Notes under the pieces: generated by a model
What the model was told of the DNA's origin: nothing
Database searches by the model: none
Seen by the model: the letters and a program-made list of their open reading frames with translations, nothing else
Origin: Fallopia convolvulus
Taxonomy: Eukaryota; Streptophyta; Magnoliopsida; Caryophyllales; Polygonaceae
NCBI GenBank assembly: GCA_964016875.1
Contig: OZ024720.1
Coordinates: 25,423,742-25,487,741 of the forward strand
DNA length: 64,000 nucleotides
Reading direction: 5' to 3'
Program-made: the position numbers and the translations under genes
In this document: positions 45,218 to 57,139 of the stretch, in pieces
How positions within the stretch are numbered: position 1 is the stretch's first letter
How the letters are laid out: each line of letters begins with the position of its first letter

Positions 45218-46708
45218 TGTTGGTAGGGTTTCTTGACAACAAATAAATTTATAAGTCAAGACCCCGCTGAGTACAGTGGAGTCAGGATCGTTCCACAAGA
45301 AGCAAGGTTGTTTGTCTATCAATCTAATAAAAATTCAAATAAAATCAAGCAAAACACTAACGAGATGCCTCGTTAACGACCTTGTCAGGATCGTTACCGA
45401 ACCACCGAACACAAAAACACCAATTAACGACCTAATAAAATTCTAACTAACACTCGGTACCGAAGCAAGTATTCAGCAACGAAGATTTATCAGAAATAAT
45501 TCAATAAAAACAAATATCTAGGATAAGGGACACCACAACATAGCCAAGCATAAGAATTCATAAGAAGATAAGATCATGCCTTTAAATAGATAGAGTCATC
45601 AACTTTCACTGACTAGACAAGTAAATTAATCTATTTTCATAAACTAACTCACTCAATTGCTTGTTTTGGATCTAAAGCTTGAAACTTCCGTTTGCAAACA
45701 ATATCAACCTTCAAGTTACTAACTTTCTCTTTCAATCAAGTTAAAACTCAAATTACCTCAACTCCCGTTTCAGTATTAAGCACAACAAACAATTTCAATA
45801 AAGATAAAAGGCATTCAAAACACTATCTTACTTCATCAAACATGCTCAACTATGTCGGGCTTAACCCCGACCCTAGAAACTTCCATAAAAACAAACATTG
45901 AAACAAAAATTCAAACTTTAAATTAATAACAAAAATATCGTCTTACAGAGAATCAGAGAAAAACCAAAACAAAACAATCACCGAACCACAAACTCGATCA
46001 ACGAACCTCGGAAACCGTCGTCACCGAACCTCGTTACTGACTTCCGATCCAGCAGCCTCTCCTTCGGCCTTCCTTCTCCTTCCAAACTAGCTCTAAAACT
46101 CCACTTCAAAATTCGACTCCAAAAATCCCCCCCTCTTCTATGCTAGATAGAAGGGTATTTATACTAGAAAATCCTAAAAAACTAAAAAGGCTAAAAGATA
46201 AAAACTTTCCTAAAAAGATAGAAACAATCTCTAAAAGATAGAAATAAAATCTAGAAAGATATTAAACCCTAAAATACATATTCTAATAACCCATAAAGAT
46301 TCTAAAAAGATACTCAACCGATACGGAAATAAATTCCCGCTCAGGATCGGTGAATAATAAAATAATACTCCGAAATCTTCTTCTTCGTGGCCTCGTTAAC
46401 GACCCTTCACAACCTCGTTAACGAGCCTGGGGTTATGTTTTCTTCAACACCTCCTCTCGATCTCTTGAACTCTGACTTCTTAAATCTTGCACTTTCCCGT
46501 CCTTCACTGTGATGCTCCAAATTTAGCTCCATTCATCTCCATTCCTTGCTAAAACCTGCAAAATACACAAAATAGCGTAGATTCCACCCTTTTCGTAGAT
46601 TTATGCAAAACTAACTAAAAACACTTAAAACTAAACCTAAACTAGACAAAACTAAACCTAATAAGCAAAGAAAACCTATCAAAACCTATACCAAAAATGC
46701 GAACATCA
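45218..46708 (-). repeat. 3' LTR of E3
   Basis: TGTTGGTAGGGTTTC ... GCGAACATCA, 1,491 bp, near-identical to 53738-55227. Carries TCGTTAACGA at 45370 and 46393 and CTCGTTAACGAG at 46414. Confidence 0.95.
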
Positions 46709-48427
46709 AAATACCCCATACTTAGACTTGCTTGTCCTCAAGCAATAAACAAGATACTAACCAAAACCAAAACAAATCATGCTTATCAAGACATAGCCAT
46801 CTTCAAAAAGCAACATCTACACATAAGAAAATTATAGCAAAAGACTATTAACATCCTCACACATATATGCACTTAAATAGACATAAAATAATACAATCCA
46901 ACCTCTCAAGGGATATAATGTGTTTCACTCTACTCTCATGTGTTTGGGCTTATAATTTCAATCTCTCAACTCATCCTATATACAAAAACTCATAGAAATT
47001 GGAACTTATATCACCAATACTCTCCACCCAAGATTTGTCAAAACAAGCAAAGAATTCATCAAGAGAACTTAGGCTCAATGAAAAACTTCATAGAAGTTTC
47101 CATTCGGCCGGGTTGTAATGGGGCTTGGTAAAGACAATAGGGCATGGAAATATTTTGGTCATGTGGTGCTAAAAATATACGGGAATCAAAGACTCCTAAA
47201 AACTCACACATAACATCAAAACTCTCATATAAAATAACCAAACTCACTCTCATGTTATGCACACTCATTTTCACTCACCCATTTATCATCCTAGAAAGTC
47301 TCATAACCAAAAATAAAAGAATCTCTTGATATTATCTTTAAACACAAATGCACTTCAACTATTCCTCTTTCTTTTTTTTTTATTTCATCCCTTTTTTTTC
47401 TTTTTCTTTCTTTTTTTCTCGATGCCTCGTTAACGAACCCACCTCCGGGTCGTTAATGATCCACCGTATACATTTTCTTCCCTTCAAGTTTTATTTTGTG
47501 CATCTTTTTAATCAAGAGACCTTTCTCACATAAAATAACAAGAGACTTCCAATCTACCTTTCCCAAATACCCTTTAATTCAAGCGAATAGAAACTCTTTT
47601 CTTTTCAACAAAACACAAGACTTTACCTCTCCAATCTAAGTCCTAATTCCCGGATAGGGTCAAGCTTATCTTGGCTAGGGAATAATTTTTGTGGAGCTAA
47701 AAATAAAAGGTTTCAGGCCAGAATTGGTTAGCAAAAGAAGGAATAATATAAAGGTAGATAGGGAATAATGGGGCTCATAAAAATAAGTTCTCTATCATAT
47801 GATCTTCACAAGTAATGAACTAAAAATCTTATAAGGGTCTCAAGAAATAGACAACCATCACAATTCCAAGAGATAATATGCATAAGGAGAGTAAATCACA
47901 CAAAAAAGAAGAGGGATTTTTAATGTTCTCCCTATAAGGCCAAAAATTTCTCACAAGGTAAGTTTTGTTGGATTGCATCATCTATGCTATAAAGTATATG
48001 TGCTCAATTTCATCTAATGCTATTCTTTTCTAACAAAACAATAATTTCAATTTTAAGAATCCGGCTATACTTTCAAAGACATATTTGCAAGGAATTATAT
48101 GATTAAACTAGTGATTGCTATCATAGAACTTTTTAAGAAGGAATATCTATCAATTCTAAATTCTTTTTGGATTTTTCAAATTTTTTCAATTTTTTTTTTT
48201 TTTGATTTAACAAAAGTAACAACTACATAGCACATAAAAAACACCTAGGACATAATTTTTCTACTTTCTTCCCACCCCATACTTAAAATTACAGTGTCCC
48301 CACTGTAAGAAAAATAACAAGAAGAGGGAAAAGAAATAGAAAAGAAAAAAAAAAATTAAAAAGAAAAAGAAAGACATAAAACTTACAAAAGTGGAAACAA
48401 GGAAAGGAAACTTCATCTTGAGCTTGA
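46709..48427 (-). other. E3 3' noncoding region with PPT
   Basis: Minus-strand PPT GTATGGGGTATTT (46709-46721) abuts the LTR; the conserved TTGCTTGAGGACAAGCAAG is at about 46728-46746. TCGTTAACGA occurs at 47427. The rest is AT-rich without a gene. Confidence 0.75.
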
Positions 48428-50039
48428 TCAACGGTTCGGTGGAGGAAAGTAGTGCTCAAAGTTCCCCATGAAGTCATACATCGTCCTCCAACGCTCAGCA
48501 TCCTCCGCCTCTCTCTGACGTTGCTGCTCGTCCTCCCTCGACATATGAGCGGAATATACGGTTTCCCATCTATCCATCCTCCGATGAATGTGATCGGTCT
48601 GGAGATGAAGTTGCTGCATCCGTGCAGAAAGATCCTCGGCCCATGGTGGTGGTATGCTCGATCCTGTGTACTCGGGTTGAGGAGGTGGTGGGTAGTGAGG
48701 CTGGAAATGATCTTGGTACATCACCGGGTGGTAAGGCATTAAGCCATATGCATGAGGGTCGACAGGAGCTGGTGGAGGGTCGACAGGAGCTTGTGGCACC
48801 TCGTTTAACGAAGCTGGTTGCCTCGTTAACAGTGTTGGGTGGTGGTTGGAAATGGTCGTAAACGACCCTGGTTGGCTCGTTGACGAAGATGTTGCCTCCT
48901 AATTCCTCCGTCTCCATGTCTTCTTCGGTAAAGTTGAGCTCCTCAGTGCCGCCCTCGGTGTCGGCTTCCTCGGTGTCATTGCCTACGACCTCGGTATCCT
49001 CTTGCTCATCTTCTTCTTCATATTCGTTCACATCATCCCGCTCAAACCGGGTGTGACATGGTCGAAGTGAGAGCTCATCCTCCGGTTTTGGATCCAATGG
49101 GTAAGGCTGGCCCGTCCACACCTCGTACCAATTCGGTATGTAGAGTAGCTCGTACATGTCGAGGGAAGGTATGACGACTTGATCTCGAACCTTCACTTTG
49201 TAGCCTCCCTCGGCTTGCACGAAAATCCCGACACTATACCAATAGTTCTTATTGAGGAGTTGAGCGTGGGCCGGTGTGTAGCGGGTGAGATCCACTCCAA
49301 GATTCTTAGCCAAGAGACTAACCAAATTGCCACACCATACCTCCTTGGACTTGTGGGACTTCTCGACGTAGTAGAGCCATTCGTACCCCAAATTCAAGGG
49401 GTCGGGCTCCTCGAAGAGGATGGTGCGGAAGCAGGCGACCTCCGTCCTTGTAGACCGGTTCAACTCCTTCTTTGGCCAGAATAATGCGGCGAGGACTCTC
49501 AAGATGATCCGAAAGATGGGGTTGACTATGGTTGCCCCGTATAGCGCCGCGGTGGAGGATTGAACCTCTCCGGTGATTTAGCTCCAAGTGCGGGTCACTC
49601 GGTAGTCCTTCAAGCTATAGTCCCTAGATGGGTTTGGGAGCTCCAAGATTGCATTGAACTCCGCCATGGTGAAGTCACGGCCCTCGTTACCGAGCCGGAA
49701 CCGAATGCGTCCCGCCGAGATCTTCGACGAGAAGTTGGTCTCCAAGGTGGCCAAGAACTCGGATGTGAGGGCCGGATAATGTGGCAAGCTCTCTTGCTTC
49801 AATAAGTGTGCGGCCCCAAGGATGACGAAGGCGTCCTTGACATCCGTGTAGATGCCCGTAGAGACGGCGCTAGACTTCGAGAACCATCGGGTGTAATGGT
49901 CCTTCTCCAAGAAATCCCGGTAGCGCCGTACTTGGCTTTGACTGCTCAAAATCACATCGTCCACCCGGGGTGGAGATGGAGACCTGTGGTTCCTCCTCTT
50001 CTTCTGGGCTCGGGTAGCGGGTCTGCTTGAACTAGCCAT
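48428..50039 (-). pseudogene. E3 post-pol ORF, ATHILA ORF-1/env-like family (broken)
   Basis: Starts MASSSRPATRAQKKRRNHR at 50039; the block RWFSKSSAVSTGIYTDVKDA ... YPALTSEFLATLE resembles the ATHILA ORF-1 family. A stop at 49578 and shifts follow. The sense goes on in 48570-49502 (NLGYEWLYYVEKS, VVIPSLDMYELLYIPNWYEV, then an acidic stretch) and 48428-48799 (Pro-rich, then a coiled coil-like end MQQLHLQTDHIHRRMDRWE, stopping at FPPPNR). A related ORF is in E1. There is no evident signal peptide or membrane helix. The function in the element is unknown. Confidence 0.75.
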
Positions 50040-50634
50040 GGATCCGGAGAACCGAAAATTAAAAGGACAAGGGTCGGAATCGGGGTAGGTTAACGAGCTC
50101 GTCGTCGACGGTGAAAAGCTTTCGAACTCCGGTAACGATGGCGTCTCTGGTGGTCGTTAGCGTGGGATTGCCGACTCGGTGGGAGAAAAAGGGAAAGGGC
50201 TTGAGAGAGTTTTGGTTTTGAGAGTGAATGTGGGAGAGGTTGTGGTAGAATTTTGGGAGGGGTAGAAGGGTTTTTATAGGAGGTGTAAAGATAGAGGGGG
50301 TGGCGGCTAGGGTTAGAAAAGTTAACGAGGTTAGAGTTACTTACCTGCCCCGTATTGTGACGAATCGGGTCGTCCGAACTGGGTCGTTAACGACTCTGGA
50401 TGGGTCGTTAACGAGCCACCGTAGCCTCCTTGAGTGAATTTCGACCCCTTTTTTCCTGAAATCTTTGTTAGCTCAAAAAATCTTATTTCTATCCTAAAAA
50501 AAAATAAAAATAAAAGAAAGCTAGGAAATAATCTAAAATAAAAAAGAAAAGAAAATAAACTAAACCTATTCTAAAAAGCGGGTTGCCTCCCGTAAGCGCT
50601 ATGTTTAACGTCGTTAGCCCGACGAGCTCTCTTG
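50040..50634 (-). other. Spacer between E3 pol and post-pol ORF
   Basis: No reading frame. It holds TCGTTAACGA at 50384 and 50405 and the phrase GGGAGGCAACCCGC (minus strand, about 50578-50591) often seen after Athila pol. Confidence 0.6.
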
Positions 50635-53600
50635 CTAGTCTTGTGGTGTGAGAGTTATGGTAACTCTTATTTCTTCATCAGGATCAGGCTGCTCATGGAA
50701 TTTCTTCAACCGGTGTCCATTAACTTTGAAAATGACGCCTCGGTTATCAGTCAACTCTACTGCTCCGTGAGGATAAATGTGATGAACCACAAATGGCCCA
50801 CTCCATCTTGTCCTTAGCTTCCCTGGGAATAATCGGAGTCTAGAGTTGAATAGAAGTACCTTATCGCCGATGTGGTAAGTTTTTGGCACCAATTTCCGAT
50901 CATGCCACCTTTTCGTGCGCTCCTTGTATATTTCATCATTTTCGTATGCCTTCAGCCTCAATTCTTCTAATGCTTGCAAGTCCACGAATCTTTTTGCTCC
51001 AGCCGTGTCGAGGTTCATGTTGAGCTCCTTGAGAGCCCATAACGCTTTATGCTCCATTTCGACCGGTAAATGACATGCCTTGCCATATACTAGATTATAG
51101 GGGGTGGTGCGTAGAGGTGTCTTGTATGCTGTCCTATATGCCCATAGAGCGTCATCCAATTTGGAGGACCAATCTTTTCTAGAACGGGAAACTGTCTTCT
51201 CTAATATGCTCTTGATTTGCCTGTTTGAAACTTCAACTTGGCCACTTGTTTGGGGATGATATGGTGTTGCCACCCGATGAGATACCCCATACTTAGCCAA
51301 AAGGGCTTCAAAACTCCGCTCGATGAAATGGGAGCCACCATCACTAATTAGGACTCTTGGAACGCCGAATCTAGGGAAAATATTGGTCTTGATGAATTTA
51401 GCAACAGTCTTGGCGTCGTTAGTCCTTGTAGCAACAGCTTCCACCCACTTGGAAACATAATCAACTGCAACTAAGATGTACTTGTAGGGTCCTGAGGCGG
51501 GAAATGGTCCCATGAAATCAATGCCCCATACATCAAATAGCTCAACTTCTAATATCCCAGTTAGTGGATTTTCATGTCTTCAAGTAATGTTGCCTGAGCG
51601 TTGGCAACCATCACATCTTGTCACATAAGCTTGCACATCTTTGAATATGTTAGGCCAATAGAGACCACTTTGAAGAATCTTTGCAGTAGTCTTGAATCCT
51701 TTTGCATGACCTTCAGTTGGCAGTGTGTGGCATTGACGGATCACGTTTTCAATCTCCTCTTCTGGGATACAACGCCTAAAGAGGTGATCACTTCCTTGTT
51801 TAAACAAGTAGGGATCGTCCCAATAGTATTGTTTCACATCATGGAGAAATTTCTTCTTCTTTTGTGGGGTAAGGCCCTCGGGAATTATGCCTCCTACAAG
51901 ATAGTTAGCGAAATCCGCAAACCAAGGAGCTTTTGGCCCTCTAATAGCATGGATTGATATTGAGGAAGAAGAAATTGAAGAAGGAGAGGGGATGGATTTT
52001 AATTGAGAAGACTTAGGTTCAGATATCTTACCTGGGTGGGTCGTTAACGAGCTAGGTTTCCATTTATTGACCTCGGTACCGACCTCCCGTAGCTTAGTAA
52101 CGACCCCATTGGCTTGATTGTCGACCAAACTTGAACATTCTCCCTTTTTATTTGTGTCTTCCAGCCTCGGCACCTCGTTAACGATCCTGAAGGGGTCGGT
52201 AACGAGGGTCTTCCAGAGCTCAACCTCGTTCAGCAGGAGGTGTTCGTCGGGTCTGGAATCATTTATCGGAACGTCATTATTGGACTCAGTGATATGCTCA
52301 ACTGGCAACCTGGATAAATGATCCGCCACTAGATTTTCTGCTCCCTTCTTGTCTCTTATTTCATGATCGAATTCCTGCAGTAAGAGCATCCAACGAAGCA
52401 ATCTAGGTTTTGCATCTTTTTTAGCCATTAGGTATCTAACGGCCTCATGGTCGGTATAAACAATCACTTTGGATCCAACAAGATAGGACCGAAATTTTTC
52501 AAAAGCAAATACCACAGCAAGGAATTCCTTCTCCGTTGTGGTATACTTACTCTGCGCCTCATCCAGCGTCTTACTGGCGTAGTAAATGGCGTGGAGTTTC
52601 TTATCCTTCCGTTGCCCTAAAACTGCGCCAACCGCATAGTCACTGGCATCACACATGATCTCAAAGGGTAATGCCCAGTCTGGGGATTGCATGATGGGGG
52701 CGGACACAAGGGCAGCTCTTAACCTGTAAAATGCTTCAAGACATTCTGGAGACAGCTCAAACACTACATCTTTCATTAGTAGGTTAGTCAAAGGTTTAGC
52801 TATCTTAGAAAAATCCTGACTAAATCGCCTGTAAAAGCCAACATGCCCTAAAAAACTCCTAATGTCTCTCACAGAAGAGGGAGGAGGTAGTTTTTCAATA
52901 AGCTCAATTTTCGCCTTATCTACTTCTATCCCTCTTTTAGAGACAAGGTGTCCTAGTACTATCCCCTCTTGAACCATAAAGTGACACTTTTCCCAATTCA
53001 GTACAAGATTGGTTTCTTCACATCGTTTAAGCACTCGTGCAAGGTTAGCAAGACAAGAATCAAATGAAGAACCATAAACAGAAAAATTATCCATAAAAAC
53101 CTCTACAATATCCTCTATCATATCAGAAAAAATAGCCATCATACATCTTTGAAAAGTAGCGGGGGCATTGCAAAGCCCAAATGGCATTCTTTTATAAGCA
53201 AAGGTTCCATAGGGACATGTAAAAGTTGTTTTCTCTTGGTCATCAGGATGAATGGGAATCTGCCAAAAGCCGCTATAGCCATCTAAATAACAGAAGTAAT
53301 CATGCTGGGCTAAGCATTCTAAAACTTGATCTATGAAAGGAAGCGGAAAATGATCTTTTCTAGTAGCGCTATTGAGCTTCCTATAATCAATGCACATCCT
53401 CCAACTAGTGGTGGTTCTAGTCGGATAAGCTCTCCCTTTTCATTTTCTATCACAGTCATCCCCCCTTTCTTAGGGACTACATGGACCGGACTCACTCCTT
53501 GGCTGTCCGAAATAGGAAATATGATCCCTGCATCAAGTAGTTTAATAATTTCCTTTTTAACTACATCTTTCATGTTAGGATTTAATCTACGTTGATGCTC

Positions 53601-53700
53601 TATGGTGGGTTTATGATTGTCCTCCATGTAAATCCTATGCATGCAAAGAGAAGGGGATATACCAGTTATATCATCTAGGGAGTAGCCTATGATTGTCAGG
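50635..53700 (-). pseudogene. E3 pol: reverse transcriptase, RNase H, integrase (broken)
   Basis: Reads from just inside the PBS: YSLDDITGISPSLCMHRIY, then NPNMKDVVKKEIIKLLDAGI. A one-base frameshift near 53440 precedes WRMCIDYRKLN. The catalytic box reads FMDNFSVYG, where FMDDFSV is expected, so the second Asp is Asn. RNase H (FEIMCDASDYAVGAVL, TTEKEFLAVVFAFEKF, VIVYTDHEA, LVADHLSRLP) is followed by a linker carrying TCGTTAACGA palindromes at 52041 and 52175, then integrase zinc-binding (CHTLPTEGHAK ... RCDGCQRSG). An in-frame TGA stands at 51580-51582. The core D, D, E (GIDFMGPF, LISDGGSHF, QVEVSNRQIKS) and the tail LRTRWSGPFVV follow to the stop at 50635. Confidence 0.92.
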
Positions 53701-53716
53701 ATCGTTAACCCATTAT

Positions 53717-53734
53717 TCCCCGGCAACGACGCCA
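53717..53734 (-). other. Primer-binding site of E3, tRNA-Asp type
   Basis: Minus-strand TGGCGTCGTTGCCGGGGA, one mismatch to the Athila/Tat PBS. Reverse transcriptase sequence begins within about 40 bases. Confidence 0.9.
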
Positions 53735-53737
53735 ATT

Positions 53738-55227
53738 TGTTGGTAGGGTTTCCTGACAACAAATAAATTTATAAGTCAAGACCCCGCTGAGTACAGTGGA
53801 GTCAGGATCGTTCCACAGGAAGCAAGGTTGTTTGTCTATCAATCTAATAAAAATTCAAATAAAATCAAGCAAAACACTAACGAGATGCCTCGTTAACGAC
53901 CTTGTCAGGATCGTTACCGAACCACCAAACACAAAAACACCAATTAACGACCTAATAAAATTCTAACTAACACTCGGTACCGAAGCAAGTATTCAGCAAC
54001 GAAGATTTATCAGAAATAATTCAATAAAAACAAATATCTAGGATAAGGGACACCACAACATAGCCAAGCATAAGAATTCATAAGAAGATAAGATCATGCC
54101 TTTAAATAGATAGAGTCATCAACTTTCACTGACTAGACAAGTAAATTAATCTATTTTCATAAACTAACTCACTCAATTGCTTGTTTTGGATCTAAAGCTT
54201 GAAACTTCCGTTTGCAAACAATATCAACCTTCAAGTTACTAACTTTCTCTTTCAATCAAGTTAAAACTCAAATTACCTCAACTCCCGTTTCAGTATTAAG
54301 CACAACAAACAATTTCAATAAAGATAAAAGGCATTCAAAACACTATCTTACTTCATCAAACATGCTCAACTATGTCGGGCTTAACCCCGACCCTAGAAAC
54401 TTCCATAAAAACAAACATTGAAACAAAAATTCAAACTTTAAATTAATAACAAAAATATCGTCTTACAGAGAATCAGAGAAAAACCAAAACAAAACAATCA
54501 CCGAACCACAAACTCGATCAACGAACCTCGGAAACCGTCGTCACCGAACCTCGTTACCGACTTCCGATCCAGCAGCCTCTCCTTCGACCTTCCTTCTCCT
54601 TCCAAACTAGCTCTAAAACTCCACTTAAAAATTCGACTCCAAAAATCCCCCCCTCTTCTATGCTAGATAGAAGGGTATTTATACTAGAAAATCCTAAAAA
54701 ACTAAAAAGGCTAAAAGATAAAAACTTTTCTAAAAAGATAGAAACAATCTCTAAAAGATAGAAATAAAATCTAGAAAGATATTAAACCCTAAAATACATA
54801 TTCTAATAACCCATAAAGATTCTAAAAGATACTCAACCGATACGGAAATAAATTCCCGCTCAGGATCGGTGAATAATAAAATAATACTCCGAAATCTTCT
54901 TCTTCGTGGCCTCGTTAACGACCCTTCACAACCTCGTTAACGAGCCTGGGGTTATGTTTTCTTCAACACCTCCTCTCGATCTCTTGAACTCTGACTTCTT
55001 AAATCTTGCACTTTCCCGTCCTTCACTGTGATGCTCCAAATTTAGCTCCATTCATCTCCATTCCTTGCTAAAACCTGCAAAATACACAAAATAGCGTAGA
55101 TTCCACCCTTTTCGTAGATTTATGCAAAACTAACTAAAAACACTTAAAACTAAACCTAAACTAGACAAAACTAAACCTAATAAGCAAAGAAAACCTATCA
55201 AAAACTATACCAAAAATGCGAACATCA
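53738..55227 (-). repeat. 5' LTR of E3
   Basis: Partner of 45218-46708, followed by TSD CCAAG. Same palindrome content. Confidence 0.95.
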
Positions 55228-55232
55228 CCAAG

Positions 55233-56893
55233 AAAGCCTCTAGGATGTATGAAGTTGATGCCAATACTCAATTGAGGGCTCAGGTTGATTTTCTTACTCA
55301 GAAGGTGAAGCAGATGGAAACAACTGCAACAACAAGAAAGCCCATTGGTCCTACACCAACCAGCTCAGTGGTAAATTGTCAATTTTGTGGAGCAGGTGAT
55401 CATACAATATCAGCTTGTCATTTGTATGGTTCTCAACATGAGCCACAAGGAGGAGAAGTCTACTACATGAATAACTACAATCAGGATGTAAGGAATGACC
55501 TATACTCCAATACTTACAATCCCGATTGGAGAAATCACCCAAACTTCTATGGAAATAGTCAAGCACAACAAAGACAACCACTTGGATTTCAACCAAAAGC
55601 TCCTCAACCACAAACTGCTCCTACACCACAACCTCAACAATCAACAATGGAGCTTCTACTTGAGCAACCTGTGGCGGGTCAAAAAGCAAGTCATTCCTTT
55701 CAACAAGAGGTTATCTCAGAGCTACAAGAGATGAAAAAACATCAGAAGTTGTTTCAGCAACAATTGGCTCAAAAAGCCTTGAATGCTCCAAGACCCAGTG
55801 GTCAATTGCCTGGTCAACCTGAAGCTAACCCAAAAGGCCAAGTGAATGCTATATCTCTAAGAAGTGGAAGAGCACTTAAGACTCCACTAATGAATCAAAA
55901 GGTGAAGGACAAAGAGTTACGATAGAAAGAGGTCCTTGAGGAGTCAAAAGAAGATGAGAAGGAGCCTCCATATGTTCCTCCACCACCATACAAGCCACCT
56001 CTACCATTCCCTCAAAGAAGAGCTCGATCAAGCCCAATTGGATCCACAATTTAGAATATTTGTTGATGTGTTGAAGAAGCTCTACGTCAACATTCCTTTC
56101 ACGGATTCCTTGAAGCAAATGCCCTCTTATGTGAAGTTTTTGAAAGAAATTCTATCCAACAAGAGGAAGATTGATGAATGCCAATCCGTGTCTCTAAGCA
56201 AGGAGTGCAGTGCTCTCATCCAAAACAAGCTCCCTCTAAAACTTGGAGATCCAGGTAACTTTTCTGTCTATATTGTCTTTGGAAATACTACTTACAATGC
56301 TTTATGTGATCTTGGAGCTAGTGTTAGTGTTATTCCTTTATCCATCTGCAAAGAATTGGGTTTGGGAAAGCCTAGACCTATAAGGATGACACTTTATATG
56401 GCGGATAGATCATCGATTTGCCCCATAGGAATCATTGAGGATGTAACTATTCGTATAGGTAGGTTTTTATATTACTGTGGATTTTATTGTGTTGGATATT
56501 AATGCTGATATGCCTGTCCCAGTCATCTTGGGAAGATCCTTTTTAGCTACTTCAAGTACCTTGATTGATGTTAAGCAGGGGGTCCTCTCTTTCACAATAG
56601 GTGATGAGAAAATTGAATTTAGTCTTTCAAAAGCTATTAAACAACCTTCTTGGGAGAATGATGATTGCAGGATAGATGTCATAGACAGGGAAGTTCATGG
56701 ATCTTTGATGTCTGTGGTCTCTAAGGACCCATTGGAGCTTAGTGTACACACTATTGGGGACCAGGTGGAGAAAGGAGAGCTACTTGCTGATGTAGCTCAA
56801 CCTTCTCAACAAGCTATGGTGACTAAAATCCTCATAATTGATGATGATGCTAAGGACATGAAGGGTAGAGATCCAAAGAAAAAGAAGGAGTGA
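55233..56893 (+). pseudogene. E2 gag C-terminus and protease (broken)
   Basis: Continues the gag cut at 45217: KASRMYEVDANTQLRAQVDF, knuckle CQFCGAGDHTISACH, a Gln/Pro-rich part, NAISLRSGRALKTP. An in-frame TAG at 55923-55925 and a frameshift near 56030 precede FVDVLKKLYVNIPFTDSLKQ and MPSYVKFLKEILSNKRK. The protease reads LCDLGASVSVIPLSI, the Athila form of the active site. A further shift near 56470 leads to VPVILGRSFLATSSTLIDV. It stops at 56891-56893. Reverse transcriptase should follow but does not. Confidence 0.87.
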
Positions 56894-57139
56894 GCAAAAG
56901 TTGAGGTCAGGAGTGGAGACAGAGTGATGCTATTCCATGAAAGATCCAACATGTTTCCAGGCAGCAAAGGAACAAGATTGTCTAGGGCATACATAGTGAC
57001 TTGAGTTTTACAAGGAGGAGCTGAGCTTTGGCATAAAAACTCAGGAAAATTCAAAGTATAAAGGCATAGGTTGAAGCTTGTATTTGATTCTAATCCGTTT
57101 AGGGTGGATACCAAAGACCCTCCTGAACTGAGTGCTTAA
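56894..57139 (+). pseudogene. E2 pol tail, integrase C-terminus-like remnant
   Basis: Same frame as the protease end: SGDRVMLFHERSNMFPGSKG, then ELWHKNSGKFKV and RHRLKLVFDSNPFRV, with internal stops. This resembles the last part of Athila integrase (compare DKVLLFNSRLRLFPGKLRTR in E3), so the pol core was probably lost by a deletion near 56890. Confidence 0.6.

Larger units (their letters stand above)
45218..55227 (-). mobile_element. Athila-type element E3, pol-only, inserted in E2 gag
   Basis: 10,010 bp with LTRs 45218-46708 and 53738-55227 and a perfect target duplication CCAAG at 45213-45217 and 55228-55232. Only about nine differences between the LTRs are visible by eye, so it is the youngest insertion in this nest. 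It has a PBS, reverse transcriptase, RNase H, integrase, a post-pol ORF and PPT, but no gag or protease. Confidence 0.95.

Noticed and set aside
45692..45901. Short ORF beginning MQTISTFKLL, present identically at 54212-54421
   Set aside because: Both copies are the same place in the two E3 LTRs; duplicated because LTRs are duplicated.
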